64,000 nt of DNA from Xanthobacter dioxanivorans (GCF_016807805.1 NZ_CP063362.1:5808501-5872500); one strand, 5' to 3'. Shown: positions 51,065 through 59,846, counted from the stretch's first letter. Made by a program: numbers and translations. Notes: generated from the sequence alone by a model not told the origin.

Positions 51065-52549
51065 ATGGGCTGTATGGATCTGCGCCAGTGGATTGAGCTG
51101 CTCGAGCGCGAGGGCGAGGTGCGCCGCATCACCGCCCAGGTGGACTGGGACCGGGAGATCGGCACCATCTCGCGCAAGGTCCTTGAGCGCGAGGGGCCGG
51201 CGCTGCTGTTCGAGAACATCAAGGACTACGGCAACGCCCGCGGCCGCAAGGTGTTCTCCGGCGGCATCGGCACGCGCAAGCGGCTGGCGCTCGCCCTCGG
51301 CTTCCCGAAGGACGCGACCAATGCCGAGATCGTCCAGTACGTGATGAAGAAGAACCAGGAGCAGATCCCCCCGGTTCTGGTCCCCACCGGGCCGGTGAAG
51401 GAGAACATCGTGCTCGGCGACGCGGTCGACCTGCTCGAATTCCCGGTGCCGAAATGGCACTATCTGGAAGGTGGCCGCTACATCAACACCTATGCCTGCA
51501 TCGTCACGCGCGATCCTGACACCCGCGTCCAGAACGTGGGCATCTATCGCGGCATGGTGGGCAAGAAGAATTCCATTCCCACCCTGCTCATCAAGGGCGG
51601 CCAGCACTGGGGCCAGCACTTCGCGAAATATGCCGACCGCGGCGAGAAGATGCCGGTGGCCTGCGTCATCGGCTGGGACCCGATCATGGGCTTTCTCGCC
51701 GGCAGCCCCCTGCCCGCCGGGGTCTGCGAGTTCGACGTGCTCGGCGCCTATCGCGACGCGGCGGTGCCGGTGGTGAAGTGCGAGACCGTGGACCTGGAGG
51801 TCCCGGCCAGCGCCGAGATGGTCATCGAGGGCTTCATCGATCCCGATCCGGCGAGCTACGAGACCGAGGGGCCGTTCGCGGAGTTCACCGGCTACGTCTC
51901 GGACCTGCCGACGCCCCGCCCCACCATCGCCGTCACCTGCGTGACCCACCGCGACGATCCCATCCTGCGCGGCACGCAAGAGGGCAACATGCCGGGCTCC
52001 TACAGCGAGAATGCGGTGATCTCCTCCGCCCAGCGCGCCGGCATCGCCTGGAACATCCTGCGTTCCAACGGCGTGCCCGGGGTGCTTGACGTCTATGCCG
52101 ATCCGGTCACCTGCGGCATCAACATCTACATCAAGATCAAGAAGCAGTTCCAGGGCCACGCCAAGCAGGTCGCCAACGCCCTGTGGGGCAACAGCGCCGG
52201 ACAGGGCCGCTACAAGCATGTCTTCGTGTTCGAGCACGACATCGACGTGACCAATTACCAGCAGATGGACTGGGCCATCGCCTACCGCGTGAATGCGGGC
52301 CACGGCGGCATCACCATCTTTCCCGAAACCTTCGGCCACGCGCTCGATCCGAGCACGCCGCTGGAGGAGCGCAACGTGGAGCAGCTCGGCTCCGGCACCT
52401 GGAACCGCGTGCTGGTGGACGCCACGCGCAGCTGGAAGTTCCAGCGGCGGCCGGAATGGAACAACGAGCGCTTCCCGCCCACGGTGGAACCATCCGCCGC
52501 CGACGAGCAGCTTGTGATCGACCGCTGGGCCGAGTACGGCCTCGACTGA
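51065..52549 (+). CDS. UbiD-family prenylated-FMN-dependent decarboxylase
   Basis: 494 residues. The catalytic loop ETEGPFAEFTGY (from about 266) carries the Glu residues of the Glu-Arg-Glu network, and VGIYRGM and the C-terminal VDATRSWKF region are family-typical. UbiD enzymes reversibly (de)carboxylate aromatic, heteroaromatic or alpha,beta-unsaturated acids using prenylated FMN. Because a transporter precedes it and ubiX follows, a catabolic role on an imported acid is likelier than ubiquinone synthesis. ATG 51065 follows GGAAGGCGG; an in-frame ATG three codons later is the alternative. Confidence 0.9.
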   Translation: MGCMDLRQWIELLEREGEVRRITAQVDWDREIGTISRKVLEREGPALLFENIKDYGNARGRKVFSGGIGTRKRLALALGFPKDATNAEIVQYVMKKNQEQIPPVLVPTGPVKENIVLGDAVDLLEFPVPKWHYLEGGRYINTYACIVTRDPDTRVQNVGIYRGMVGKKNSIPTLLIKGGQHWGQHFAKYADRGEKMPVACVIGWDPIMGFLAGSPLPAGVCEFDVLGAYRDAAVPVVKCETVDLEVPASAEMVIEGFIDPDPASYETEGPFAEFTGYVSDLPTPRPTIAVTCVTHRDDPILRGTQEGNMPGSYSENAVISSAQRAGIAWNILRSNGVPGVLDVYADPVTCGINIYIKIKKQFQGHAKQVANALWGNSAGQGRYKHVFVFEHDIDVTNYQQMDWAIAYRVNAGHGGITIFPETFGHALDPSTPLEERNVEQLGSGTWNRVLVDATRSWKFQRRPEWNNERFPPTVEPSAADEQLVIDRWAEYGLD

Positions 52550-52580
52550 CCGCGCGTCGCGGCCCGCGCCGGAGGAGTCC

Positions 52581-53141
52581 ATGGGCGAGGATGCCTTGCC
52601 GATATCGCCGGAGCCCGGCCCGGGCCTCGCCGACGCCCTGTGGGCCTTCGCGCTGGCGGTCTATGCCGGGCCGGGCGCAAGCGAGGCCTGCCTCGCGCTG
52701 CAGGACCGCGCCCGCGCCAACATCCCGCTGCTGCTCTTCGTGCTCTGGCTCGGCGCGGAACGCGGCGTGCTGTTGTCGGCGCAGGAGATGGAGCGCGCCT
52801 CCGATCTCGTCGGCGACTGGCACGGCGAGGTCGTCGGCGCCCTGCGCACGGTGCGCCGCCGCCTGAAGGCCGGGCCGTATCCGGCGCCCACCGCCGCGAC
52901 CGAGGCCCTGCGCGAGACGGTCAAGGCGATTGAGCTTTCCGCCGAGCGGATCGAGCTGGACACCCTCGCCCGGCTGGCCGCCGACGGGCGATGGACGGCG
53001 ACGACCGCGCCCTCGGCGGAGGCGGCGGAGCACAATCTCCAGGTGATGCTGCGTGCGATGCCCGCCGCGGCAACGGCGGGCCAGCCCTGGGCCGCCGAGG
53101 CCATGGCGCGCCTCATCGCGGCCGTGCGTGGTCGAACGTGA
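52581..53141 (+). CDS. TIGR02444 family protein of unknown function
   Basis: 186 residues, helical, no membrane segment. The N-terminal pattern (LADALWAFALAVYAGPGASEACLALQD followed by IPLLLFVLWLGAERG) matches the family named TIGR02444/DUF2390, for which I know no established function. It is wedged between ubiD (31 bases upstream) and ubiX (52 bases downstream) on the same strand. ATG 52581 is preceded by GGAGGAG. Confidence 0.78.
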   Translation: MGEDALPISPEPGPGLADALWAFALAVYAGPGASEACLALQDRARANIPLLLFVLWLGAERGVLLSAQEMERASDLVGDWHGEVVGALRTVRRRLKAGPYPAPTAATEALRETVKAIELSAERIELDTLARLAADGRWTATTAPSAEAAEHNLQVMLRAMPAAATAGQPWAAEAMARLIAAVRGRT

Positions 53142-53193
53142 GCACGAGCATGCGGCCGCGCCGCGCGCCCGGCGATGCGGGAAGGAGGACAGT

Positions 53194-53835
53194 TTGGCTG
53201 GCAAACGCAGGCTGATCGTCGCGCTCACCGGCGCGTCCGGCATCGTCTACGGCGTCAAGGCGCTCCAGCTGCTGCGGGCGGTGGACGACGTGGAGACCCA
53301 TGTCATCATCTCGCCGGCGGCGGCGCGCACGGCGCTGGCGGAGCTGGACATGGACCTCGGCGCCATCCGCGCCCTCGCCGACCGGCACTACAGTCACCGC
53401 GACATCGGCGCGTCCATCTCCTCCGGATCCTACGCCACCATCGGCATGCTGGTGGCCCCCTGCTCGGTGAAGACGCTGAGCGGCATCGCCAATTGCTACA
53501 ACACCGATCTCGTGGTCCGCGCCGCCGATGTCTGCCTCAAGGAGCGGCGCCGGGTGGTGCTGCTGTTCCGCGAGACGCCGCTGCACGCCGGCCATATCGA
53601 TCTCATGGCCAAGGCGGACCGCAACGGCGCCATCGTCATGCCGCCGGTCCCGGCTTTCTATTCCCGGCCGGCCTCCCTCGACGACATGGTCACGCAGACG
53701 GTGGGCCGCAGCCTCGACCTGTTCGGCATCCACCTGCCGGTGGTCAAGCGATGGACGGAAGAGGTCGGGGACGCATCCGACACCGCCGGAACCGACGATG
53801 GCGGAGCGCCGGACGGCGATTGTCCCGACCCGTAG
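53194..53835 (+). CDS. ubiX: UbiX-type flavin prenyltransferase
   Basis: 213 residues. The FMN-binding start is IVALTGASGIVYG, SSGSYATIGMLVAPCS forms the prenyl/FMN pocket, and the C-terminal MPPVPAFYSRPASLDDMV is diagnostic. The enzyme makes prenylated FMN from FMN and dimethylallyl phosphate for UbiD. The only sensible start is TTG 53194, five bases after AAGGAGG (53182-53188); the frame upstream reads Arg/Pro-rich shadow sequence. The acidic C-terminal extension (DASDTAGTDDGGAPDGD) is unusual. It provides cofactor for the UbiD protein encoded two genes upstream. Confidence 0.9.
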   Translation: MAGKRRLIVALTGASGIVYGVKALQLLRAVDDVETHVIISPAAARTALAELDMDLGAIRALADRHYSHRDIGASISSGSYATIGMLVAPCSVKTLSGIANCYNTDLVVRAADVCLKERRRVVLLFRETPLHAGHIDLMAKADRNGAIVMPPVPAFYSRPASLDDMVTQTVGRSLDLFGIHLPVVKRWTEEVGDASDTAGTDDGGAPDGDCPDP

Positions 53836-53839
53836 GCGC

Positions 53840-53880
53840 GGATGCCAATCGCTCTTCACTTCGCTCGAAAATGCTCTAGT
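53840..53880. repeat. fragment of a dispersed Rhizobiales intergenic repeat
   Basis: On the minus strand this reads CTAGAGCATTTTCGAGCGAA followed by GTG. I recall this core as part of a very common intergenic repeat in Rhizobiales genomes, frequently between convergent genes as here (ubiX and DUF1178). It may serve as a bidirectional terminator. Recall only; no search was run. Confidence 0.5.
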
Positions 53881-54349
53881 TCCGGTCGTCCGGCAGCACC
53901 GGCAGGGGGAACACATCCACCTCGTCCTCGTGCAGGGCCTTGACCTCGTCCCTTGTGGCCTCGCCATAGATGGAGCGGTGCTCGATCTCGCCGTCGTGCA
54001 TCTTGCGGGCAAGGTCGGCGAAGTCGTCGCCCACATAGTCGGAGGTCTTCACGATGTGCTCGCGCAATTGGCGCAGCAGGGCGCGCAGCTCGCCGTCCGG
54101 GCGCGTCATCATGGGCACCTGAGGGTCGGCGGGCGCATCCGCCGGAGGGGCATCGGTGGCCGGGGCCGGTGTGTCGGGGCGGTCGGTGCGGGCGACGGAG
54201 GGCGCCATCATCGCCTTCTCCACCTGCACCGAGCCGCAGCTGGGGCAGGCGACGAGGCCGCGCGCCTGCTGGGCATCGAAGCTGCCGGAGGACGGGAACC
54301 AGCTCTCGAACTGGTGCCCGGCGGCGCAATTGAGGGTGTAGCGGATCAT
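53876..54349 (-). CDS. DUF1178 family protein, zinc-ribbon-like
   Basis: 157 residues. The N-terminus (MIRYTLNCAAGHQFESWFPS...ACPSCGS) places C8/H12 and CPSC as a likely zinc site. A Pro/Ala-rich linker (DRPDTPAPATDAPPADAPAD) and an acidic C-terminal helical part (VGDDFADLARKMHDGE, HRSIYGEAT) follow. The function is unknown. It overlaps the nitrilase-like gene by four bases (ATGA), a pairing common in alphaproteobacteria. Confidence 0.85.
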   Translation of the reverse strand: MIRYTLNCAAGHQFESWFPSSGSFDAQQARGLVACPSCGSVQVEKAMMAPSVARTDRPDTPAPATDAPPADAPADPQVPMMTRPDGELRALLRQLREHIVKTSDYVGDDFADLARKMHDGEIEHRSIYGEATRDEVKALHEDEVDVFPLPVLPDDRN

Positions 54350-55230
54350 GAGGACGCCCTGACCACGCTCAGGTGGCCGATCTGCCCCGGCTCCGCCACC
54401 TCGAACCGGCGCCCGTTGGACAGGGAAGGGATGCGCGCGCGGGCGGAGGCCACCTCCTTGAGGTCGATCTCCGCCAGGATGACGCCCGGGTCGGTGCCGC
54501 CCTCGGCGATCACCCGGCCCCAGGGGTCCACCACCAGCGAGTGGCCGTAGGTGTCCCGGCCGTTCTCGTGCCGGCCGCCCTGGGCGGCGGCGAGGACATA
54601 GGCGCCGTTCTCGATCGCCCGCGCCCGCAGCAATACGTGCCAGTGGGCCTCCCCGGTCGGCCGGGTGAAGGCCGCCGGCACCGTGAGCACCTGGGCGCCA
54701 CCCTCCGCCAAAGCGCGGTAGAGGGAGGGAAAGCGCAGGTCGTAGCAGATGGTGAGGCCGAAGCGGATGCCGTCCACGTCGGTCAGCACCGCGCGCTCGC
54801 CGGGCCGGTAGGCGGTGGATTCGCGGTAGCTCTCGCCATTGCCGAGGTCCACGTCGAACATGTGGATCTTGTCGTACCTGCCGACGACCTCGCCATCCGG
54901 CGCGATCACGAAGGCGCGGTTCACCGCCCGGTTGTCCGACACCTTCAGGGCCAGAGATCCGATGTGCAGGTAGATGCCGAGCTCGCGCGCCAGCTGCCGC
55001 AGCGCCGCCAGCGTCGGGTCCGCCTCCTCCGCCACCAGCTTGCCGAACAGCACCTGCCGGTCGAGCTCCATGAGGTTGGTCACCTCCGGCGTCTGCACGT
55101 AGCGCGCGCCGTCCCGGGCCGCCTCCCGCACCAAAGCGGCGACGGCATCGAGATTGGCGGCCGGATCGCGCCCGCTGCGCAACTGCACGAGCGCGATGCG
55201 GAGGATCCCGGATGTGTGGGAAGCGGTCAT
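54346..55230 (-). CDS. carbon-nitrogen hydrolase (Nit1/nitrilase superfamily)
   Basis: 294 residues. The Glu-Lys-Cys triad is Glu49 (TPEVTN), Lys121 (YDKIHMFDV) and Cys162 (LTICYDLRFP). The RYDKIHMFDVDLGNGESYRES pattern (118-138, in part) matches Nit1-type omega-amidases/deaminated-glutathione amidases, which repair or hydrolyse small amides. ATG 55230 is the first Met before RIALVQL. It is coupled to the DUF1178 gene downstream and sits in the conserved grxC-nit-DUF1178 order. Confidence 0.9.
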   Translation of the reverse strand: MTASHTSGILRIALVQLRSGRDPAANLDAVAALVREAARDGARYVQTPEVTNLMELDRQVLFGKLVAEEADPTLAALRQLARELGIYLHIGSLALKVSDNRAVNRAFVIAPDGEVVGRYDKIHMFDVDLGNGESYRESTAYRPGERAVLTDVDGIRFGLTICYDLRFPSLYRALAEGGAQVLTVPAAFTRPTGEAHWHVLLRARAIENGAYVLAAAQGGRHENGRDTYGHSLVVDPWGRVIAEGGTDPGVILAEIDLKEVASARARIPSLSNGRRFEVAEPGQIGHLSVVRASS

Positions 55231-55357
55231 TCGGCGCGCTCTTTCCTCGATGCTGACCCGTCCCGGCCCGTGGCACGCCCCGCCCGGGGCGTTTCCCCGG
55301 ACAGATGGGAAGTCTTCTTCAGTTTTGCACGGGTTCGCGCACCGCGGAACGAAAAGC

Positions 55358-55612
55358 TCAGGCGGCCAGGGCGTCGAGGCGGCCGGCCTCTTCCAGGGCG
55401 TAGAGGTCATCGCTGCCACCCACGTGGGTGTCGCCGATGAAGATCTGTGGAACGGAGGTGCGCCCGCCGGCGCGGCGGGTCATCTCCAGCTGGCCCTCCT
55501 TGTCGGTGGTCACGTCGATCTCGGTGAAGGTCCAGCCTTTGCGCCGCAGCAATGCCTTGGCGGAATGGCAATAGGGGCACCAGCTCTTGGTATAGATCTC
55601 GATGGGCTTCAT
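55358..55612 (-). CDS. grxC: glutaredoxin 3
   Basis: 84 residues, a full single-domain glutaredoxin. The redox site CPYC is at 12-15 (TKSWCPYCHSAK), the cis-Pro is in TSVPQIFIG, and the glutathione-binding GGSDDL follows. It reduces protein and mixed glutathione disulfides. Located between comF and the nitrilase-like gene, each separately spaced by 65-127 bases. Confidence 0.95.
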   Translation of the reverse strand: MKPIEIYTKSWCPYCHSAKALLRRKGWTFTEIDVTTDKEGQLEMTRRAGGRTSVPQIFIGDTHVGGSDDLYALEEAGRLDALAA

Positions 55613-55677
55613 GATGTCACTAGGGAGTGAGCCTGAGACGGTGGGGCACCGTCACGAAAGTGACGTATCATAAGGCC

Positions 55678-56451
55678 TCAGGCGAAATCGACAACCCGCG
55701 CAAAGGTCAGGGCGTCCACGCCCGAGACGCCGGCCCGCCGCAGCGCGCGGGCGCAGGCGTCCAGCGTGGCCCCCGTCGTGTAGACGTCATCCACCAGCAG
55801 CACCCGCCGTCCGGCCAGCACCGATGCTGCATTGCCGCAAAGCGCGAAGGCCCCCGCCACGTTGGCGCGCCGCTCGCTCCGGCCCAGGCGGGTCTGCGAG
55901 GATGTGACGCGCCTGCGCTTCAGAAGATCGGCGCGATGCGGCACGCCGCGCGCGGCCGCCACGTGCCGTCCGAGCAGGGCCGCCTGGTTGAAGCGACGCC
56001 GCCACAGCCGCAGCGGATGCAGCGGCACCGGCACCACGAGGTCGGCCCCGGCGATCACGTCCGCCCCCGCCTGCACCATCAGCCGGGCCATGGGCACGGC
56101 AAGGTCGAGGCGGTCGGCATATTTCAGCTTGTGCACCAGGTCCTGCGCCACGCCCTCGAAGGTGACGGCGGCGCGGGCGCGATCGAAGGCCGGCGGATCG
56201 GCGAGCGCCTCCGGCGAGATCCGCGGACCCACGGGTTCATGGACGAAGGGCGCGCCGGTGCGCTCGCAATAGGGCCTGGAAATGAACGACAGGCGACTCC
56301 AGCAGGCGCCGCACAGCCCGCCCGCCACGGCGGTGATGGCGCCGCACCCGATGCAGGTGGGCGGCAAGGCGAGGCCGAGCAGCCCGGAGCCGAACGCCCG
56401 GAACGCCCCGCCTGCCTGCGCCAGCCGAAACGAGAAGCCCGCCATCTCCAT
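55678..56451 (-). CDS. comF: ComF-family phosphoribosyltransferase-like protein
   Basis: 257 residues. An N-terminal zinc finger is formed by CIGC...CGACW and a following Cys (ISRPYCERTG). The C-terminal phosphoribosyltransferase fold has VPVPLHPLRLWRRRFNQAALL and the PRPP loop VLLVDDVYTTGATLDAC. The family is linked to DNA uptake in competent bacteria; its reaction is unproven. Start ATG 56451; a second Met lies two codons on. Confidence 0.9.
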   Translation of the reverse strand: MEMAGFSFRLAQAGGAFRAFGSGLLGLALPPTCIGCGAITAVAGGLCGACWSRLSFISRPYCERTGAPFVHEPVGPRISPEALADPPAFDRARAAVTFEGVAQDLVHKLKYADRLDLAVPMARLMVQAGADVIAGADLVVPVPLHPLRLWRRRFNQAALLGRHVAAARGVPHRADLLKRRRVTSSQTRLGRSERRANVAGAFALCGNAASVLAGRRVLLVDDVYTTGATLDACARALRRAGVSGVDALTFARVVDFA

Positions 56452-56537
56452 ACCCCCGCCGGCGCATGATCGTCGGCGCGGCGGGCAGGTGTAAAGACCG
56501 CGCGATCACCCGAGGCCCGAATGCCGCCGAGGCCCCT

Positions 56538-59099
56538 TCAGCGCGGCCGCCAGCCGCGCAGGAGCAGGGCATTGGTGATGACGCTCACCGACGAGAGCGC
56601 CATGGCCGCCGCCGCCACCATGGGCGAGAGCAAAAGGCCGAGGCTCGGATAGAGCACGCCCGCCGCGATGGGCACGCCGGCCGCGTTGTAGGCGAAGGCG
56701 AACAGCAGGTTGCGGCGGATGTTGGCCATGGTCGCCCGCGACAGGGCCCGCGCATGGGCGATGCCGGCGAGGTCGCCCTTGAGCAGGGTGATGCCGGCGC
56801 TCTCCATGGCGATGTCGGTGCCGGTGCCCATGGCGATGCCCACGTCCGCCACCGCGAGGGCGGGCGCGTCGTTCACGCCGTCGCCGGCCATGGCCACCAC
56901 ATGGCCTTCCCGGCGCAGGCGCTGCACCACGTCGGCCTTGTGGGCGGGAAGCACCTCCGCCTCCACCTCGGCGATGCCGAGGCGCTTGGCGACGGCCAGC
57001 GCCGTGGTGCGGTTGTCGCCGGTGAGCATCACCACGCGCACGCCCTCGCGCGCCAGGGCCTTCAGGGCCGCCTCGGTGGTGTCCTTCACCGGGTCGGCGA
57101 TGGCGACGAGGCCCTCCGCACGGCCGTCCACGGCGATGAAGACCGCCGTCGCCCCCTCGCGCCGGAAGGCTTCGGCGGTGGCGGTGTGGTGGTCGGTGTG
57201 AATGCCGTTCTCGCTCATGAAGGCGGCATGGCCGACGGCGACCCGGTGCCCGTCCACGGTGCCGGTGATGCCCTTGCCGGCGGGGCTCTCCACGCCGGTC
57301 GGCTCGGCGAGCGCGAGATCCCGCGCCGCCGCTTCCTGCACCATGGCGGCGGCAAGCGGATGCTCGCTCGCCCGCTCGAGGCTCGCGGCGAGGCGCAGGA
57401 CCTCGTTCTCCCCGAGGCCGTTGAACGCCTTCACCGCCACCACCTTGGGCTTGCCCACGGTGAGGGTGCCGGTCTTGTCCACCACCACCACGTCCACCTT
57501 CTCCATGCGCTCCAGCGCCTCGGCGTTGCGCACCAGCACCCCGAGCTGGGCGCCGCGCCCCACGCCCACCATCACCGACATGGGCGTGGCGAGGCCGAGG
57601 GCGCAGGGGCAGGCGATGATGAGCACGGACACCGCCGCCATCAGCGCGAAGGTCAGGCGCGGCTCCGGCCCCACCGTCATCCACACCGCGAAGGCGACGA
57701 CGGCGGCGGCGAAGACGAGGGGCACGAACCAGCCCGACACCTGGTCGGCCAGCCGCTGGATCGGCGCGCGGGACCGCTGCGCCTGCGCCACCATCTGCAC
57801 GATCTGCGAGAGCAGCGTGTCGCGGCCCACCTTGTCGGCGCGCATGGTGAAGGCGCCCGAGGAATTGAGCGTACCGCCGATGACCTTCTCGCCCTTTTCC
57901 TTGCTCACCGGCAGGGATTCGCCGGTGACGAGGCTCTCGTCCACCACGGCGCGCCCCTCGGCGACGATGCCATCCACCGGCACCTTCTCGCCGGGGCGCA
58001 CGCGCAGGATGTCGCCGGGCGCCACGAGGGCGAGGTCGATCTCCTCGTCGGTGCCGTCGGGCTTCACCCGCAGCGCGGTCTTCGGCGCCAGCGAGAGCAG
58101 CGCCTTGATGGCGCCCGAGGTCTGCTCACGGGCGCGCAGCTCCAGCACCTGGCCGAGCGCCACCAGCACCGTGATGACGGCGGCGGCCTCGAAATAGACC
58201 GGAACGCCTCCGTCATGGGCGTGGAAATCGTGCGGGAACAGATCGGGGGCGAACGTGCCCACCAGCGAATAGAGATAGGCCACCCCGGTGCCCAGGGCGA
58301 TCAGGGTGAACATGTTGAGGTTGCGCGTCTTCAGCGACAGCCAGCCGCGCTCGAAAAACGGCTTGCCCACCCACAGCACCACCGGCGTCGCCAGCAGGAA
58401 CTGCACGTAGTTGGAGGTCTGCTGCGGCAACAGATGCAGGCCGATGAGGTGCTGGCCCATCTCCAGCACGAACACCGGGAGGGTGAGCACGAGGCCGATC
58501 CAGAAGCGCCGGGTCATGTCCACCAGCTCTTCGTTCGGCCCCTCGTCGAGGGTCACGATCTCCGGCTCCAGCGCCATGCCGCAGATGGGGCAGATGCCGG
58601 GGCCGATCTGCCGGATCTGCGGGTCCATGGGGCAGGTGTAGATGGTGCCTTCCGGCACGTCCGCCGGCGGCGGCGGCGGCGCGGCGCCGCCCACGTAGCG
58701 CACGGGATCGGCCTTGAACTTGGTCTCGCAGGACGAGGAGCAGAAGAAATACGGCTTCTTCTCGTGGCGGGCGGAATACTTCGCCTTGCCCGGCTCCACG
58801 CTCATGCCGCAGACCGGGTCCTTGACCGGGGCGAGGTACTTTTCCGGCTCCGCCTCGAACTTGGTCTTGCAGCCGTCGGAGCAGAAATGGAAGGTCTGGC
58901 CCTTGTAGGCCGAGGTGGGCTTGCCGGCCGCCGGGTCCGTCTTCACGTCCATGCCGCAGACGGGATCCTTCACCGTGACCGGCGCCGCGCCCGCGGGCTT
59001 GGCGGCGGCGGTGAGATCGAGCGCGGGCGGAGCCTTGCCGCCGCAGCAATCGTGATCGCCGGGCGCGGCGGAATGATCGTGGGAATGATCGTGTGCCAT
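56538..59099 (-). CDS. copper-translocating P1B-type ATPase with two YHS domains
   Basis: 853 residues. In order: a His-rich N-terminus (MAHDHSHDHS) with CC at 18-19, YHS domain 1 (DPVCGM at 45-50), YHS domain 2 (DPVCGM at 94-99), a heavy-metal-binding domain (YTCPMDPQI...CPICGMALEP, about 152-179), eight membrane helices, the CPC motif near 494-496, the phosphorylated Asp of DKTGT near 541 and the SEHP motif near 580. It lacks the GMxCxxC ferredoxin-like domains of E. coli CopA. It exports Cu+ from the cytoplasm. It is divergent from csoR, with two CsoR-type operators between, implying induction by copper. Confidence 0.92.
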   Translation of the reverse strand: MAHDHSHDHSAAPGDHDCCGGKAPPALDLTAAAKPAGAAPVTVKDPVCGMDVKTDPAAGKPTSAYKGQTFHFCSDGCKTKFEAEPEKYLAPVKDPVCGMSVEPGKAKYSARHEKKPYFFCSSSCETKFKADPVRYVGGAAPPPPPADVPEGTIYTCPMDPQIRQIGPGICPICGMALEPEIVTLDEGPNEELVDMTRRFWIGLVLTLPVFVLEMGQHLIGLHLLPQQTSNYVQFLLATPVVLWVGKPFFERGWLSLKTRNLNMFTLIALGTGVAYLYSLVGTFAPDLFPHDFHAHDGGVPVYFEAAAVITVLVALGQVLELRAREQTSGAIKALLSLAPKTALRVKPDGTDEEIDLALVAPGDILRVRPGEKVPVDGIVAEGRAVVDESLVTGESLPVSKEKGEKVIGGTLNSSGAFTMRADKVGRDTLLSQIVQMVAQAQRSRAPIQRLADQVSGWFVPLVFAAAVVAFAVWMTVGPEPRLTFALMAAVSVLIIACPCALGLATPMSVMVGVGRGAQLGVLVRNAEALERMEKVDVVVVDKTGTLTVGKPKVVAVKAFNGLGENEVLRLAASLERASEHPLAAAMVQEAAARDLALAEPTGVESPAGKGITGTVDGHRVAVGHAAFMSENGIHTDHHTATAEAFRREGATAVFIAVDGRAEGLVAIADPVKDTTEAALKALAREGVRVVMLTGDNRTTALAVAKRLGIAEVEAEVLPAHKADVVQRLRREGHVVAMAGDGVNDAPALAVADVGIAMGTGTDIAMESAGITLLKGDLAGIAHARALSRATMANIRRNLLFAFAYNAAGVPIAAGVLYPSLGLLLSPMVAAAAMALSSVSVITNALLLRGWRPR

Positions 59100-59182
59100 G
59101 GACGGCTCCAGAAATCTCGGCGCCAGCTAGGAGGCCATTTCCGGCTCGGCGGCCTTGCGCTGGCTCATATTCAACGCCTGAA

Positions 59183-59200
59183 ATAACCCCTGGGGGGTAT
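59183..59200. promoter_or_regulatory. CsoR operator site 1
   Basis: ATAACCCCTGGGGGGTAT, a near-perfect G-tract dyad of the TACCCC/GGGGTA kind that CsoR-family repressors bind. It lies 84-101 bases upstream of the copper ATPase start and 42 bases before the csoR start. Confidence 0.75.
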
Positions 59201-59205
59201 GTCGC

Positions 59206-59234
59206 TTGTTAAGTATACCCTGAGGGGGTATATG
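59206..59234 (+). promoter_or_regulatory. csoR promoter overlapping CsoR operator site 2 (59214-59232)
   Basis: TATACCCTGAGGGGGTATA (59214-59232) is the second G-tract dyad. A TTGTTA box (59206-59211) and a TATATG box (59229-59234) are 17 bases apart and bracket the operator, so a bound repressor would cover the spacer and -10. A start of transcription seven bases on would fall at about 59241, one base before the csoR ATG. Confidence 0.6.
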
Positions 59235-59241
59235 GCAAGCC

Positions 59242-59517
59242 ATGCGCAGCCCCACGAAAGAACAGGTCCTCAAGCGCCTCAGCCGCATCGAGGGCCAGGT
59301 GCGCGGCCTCTCCCGCATGGTGGAGGAGGACCGCTACTGCATCGACGTCATCACCCAGCTGTCGGCGGCGCGCGCCGCCCTGCGGCGGGTGGAGGAGGAG
59401 GTGCTGCGCGACCACGTGGCGCACTGCGTGGAGCACGCCATAAGCTCCGGCGACGCGGAGGACCAGCGGCGCAAGGTGGCCGAGCTGATGGACGTGATCG
59501 TCCGCTCCGAGCGCTGA
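59242..59517 (+). CDS. csoR: CsoR/RcnR-family copper-sensing repressor
   Basis: 91 residues, three helices (DUF156). The copper ligands of CsoR are conserved with exact spacing: Cys33, His58 and Cys62 (RYCIDVI; RDHVAHC), that is 25 and 4 residues apart. Cu+ binding releases the tetramer from G-tract operators. No ribosome site is evident before ATG 59242, and the predicted promoter would give a leaderless message. It is divergent from the copper ATPase, its probable target. Confidence 0.92.
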   Translation: MRSPTKEQVLKRLSRIEGQVRGLSRMVEEDRYCIDVITQLSAARAALRRVEEEVLRDHVAHCVEHAISSGDAEDQRRKVAELMDVIVRSER

Positions 59518-59846
59518 GCGCGTTGCGCCCCGGGCATGCGAGGGGACAGGAGCAGGGCCGGGCCTTAAGTGTCTGCGGGGCAGGCGAAAGCACCGACCGT
59601 ATGGGGAGGAGCCGCCTTCGGCGTACCCGCGCGCTGGGCCCCGGCTCTCCTTCCGCTGGCGCTCCAGTCGGCCGGGGCACGGGGAGGCGCCGAGAGCGCC
59701 CGGCTCCCCGGACCAGCGAAGGCGCAGCCTGAGCGCCGATCCGGGGCCCAGGGGAGACGTCCGCGCAACGGGCAATACCTGCCGGGGTCTCCGCCAGAAC
59801 CGCCTTCGGCGTACCCTTGCGCTGCTGTAGCCCCCGGCGCGATGCC
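59518..59846. other. intergenic region between convergent csoR and trpS with direct repeats
   Basis: 329 bases with no credible gene. CCGCCTTCGGCGTACCC occurs twice, at 59612-59628 and 59800-59816; each copy contains a CGCC-TTC-GGCG mini-hairpin. The area also repeats GGGCCC-type words. It may hold bidirectional termination signals. Confidence 0.6.

Noticed and set aside
53194..53835. ubiX read as the ubiquinone-pathway gene pair with ubiD
   Set aside because: The importer immediately upstream and absence of other ubi genes make a catabolic UbiD/UbiX system more likely; the biosynthetic role cannot be fully excluded.
56466..59186. A 906-codon plus-strand frame opposite the copper ATPase
   Set aside because: Composition dominated by His, Gly, Arg and Ala; the opposite strand encodes a full P-type ATPase with every motif.
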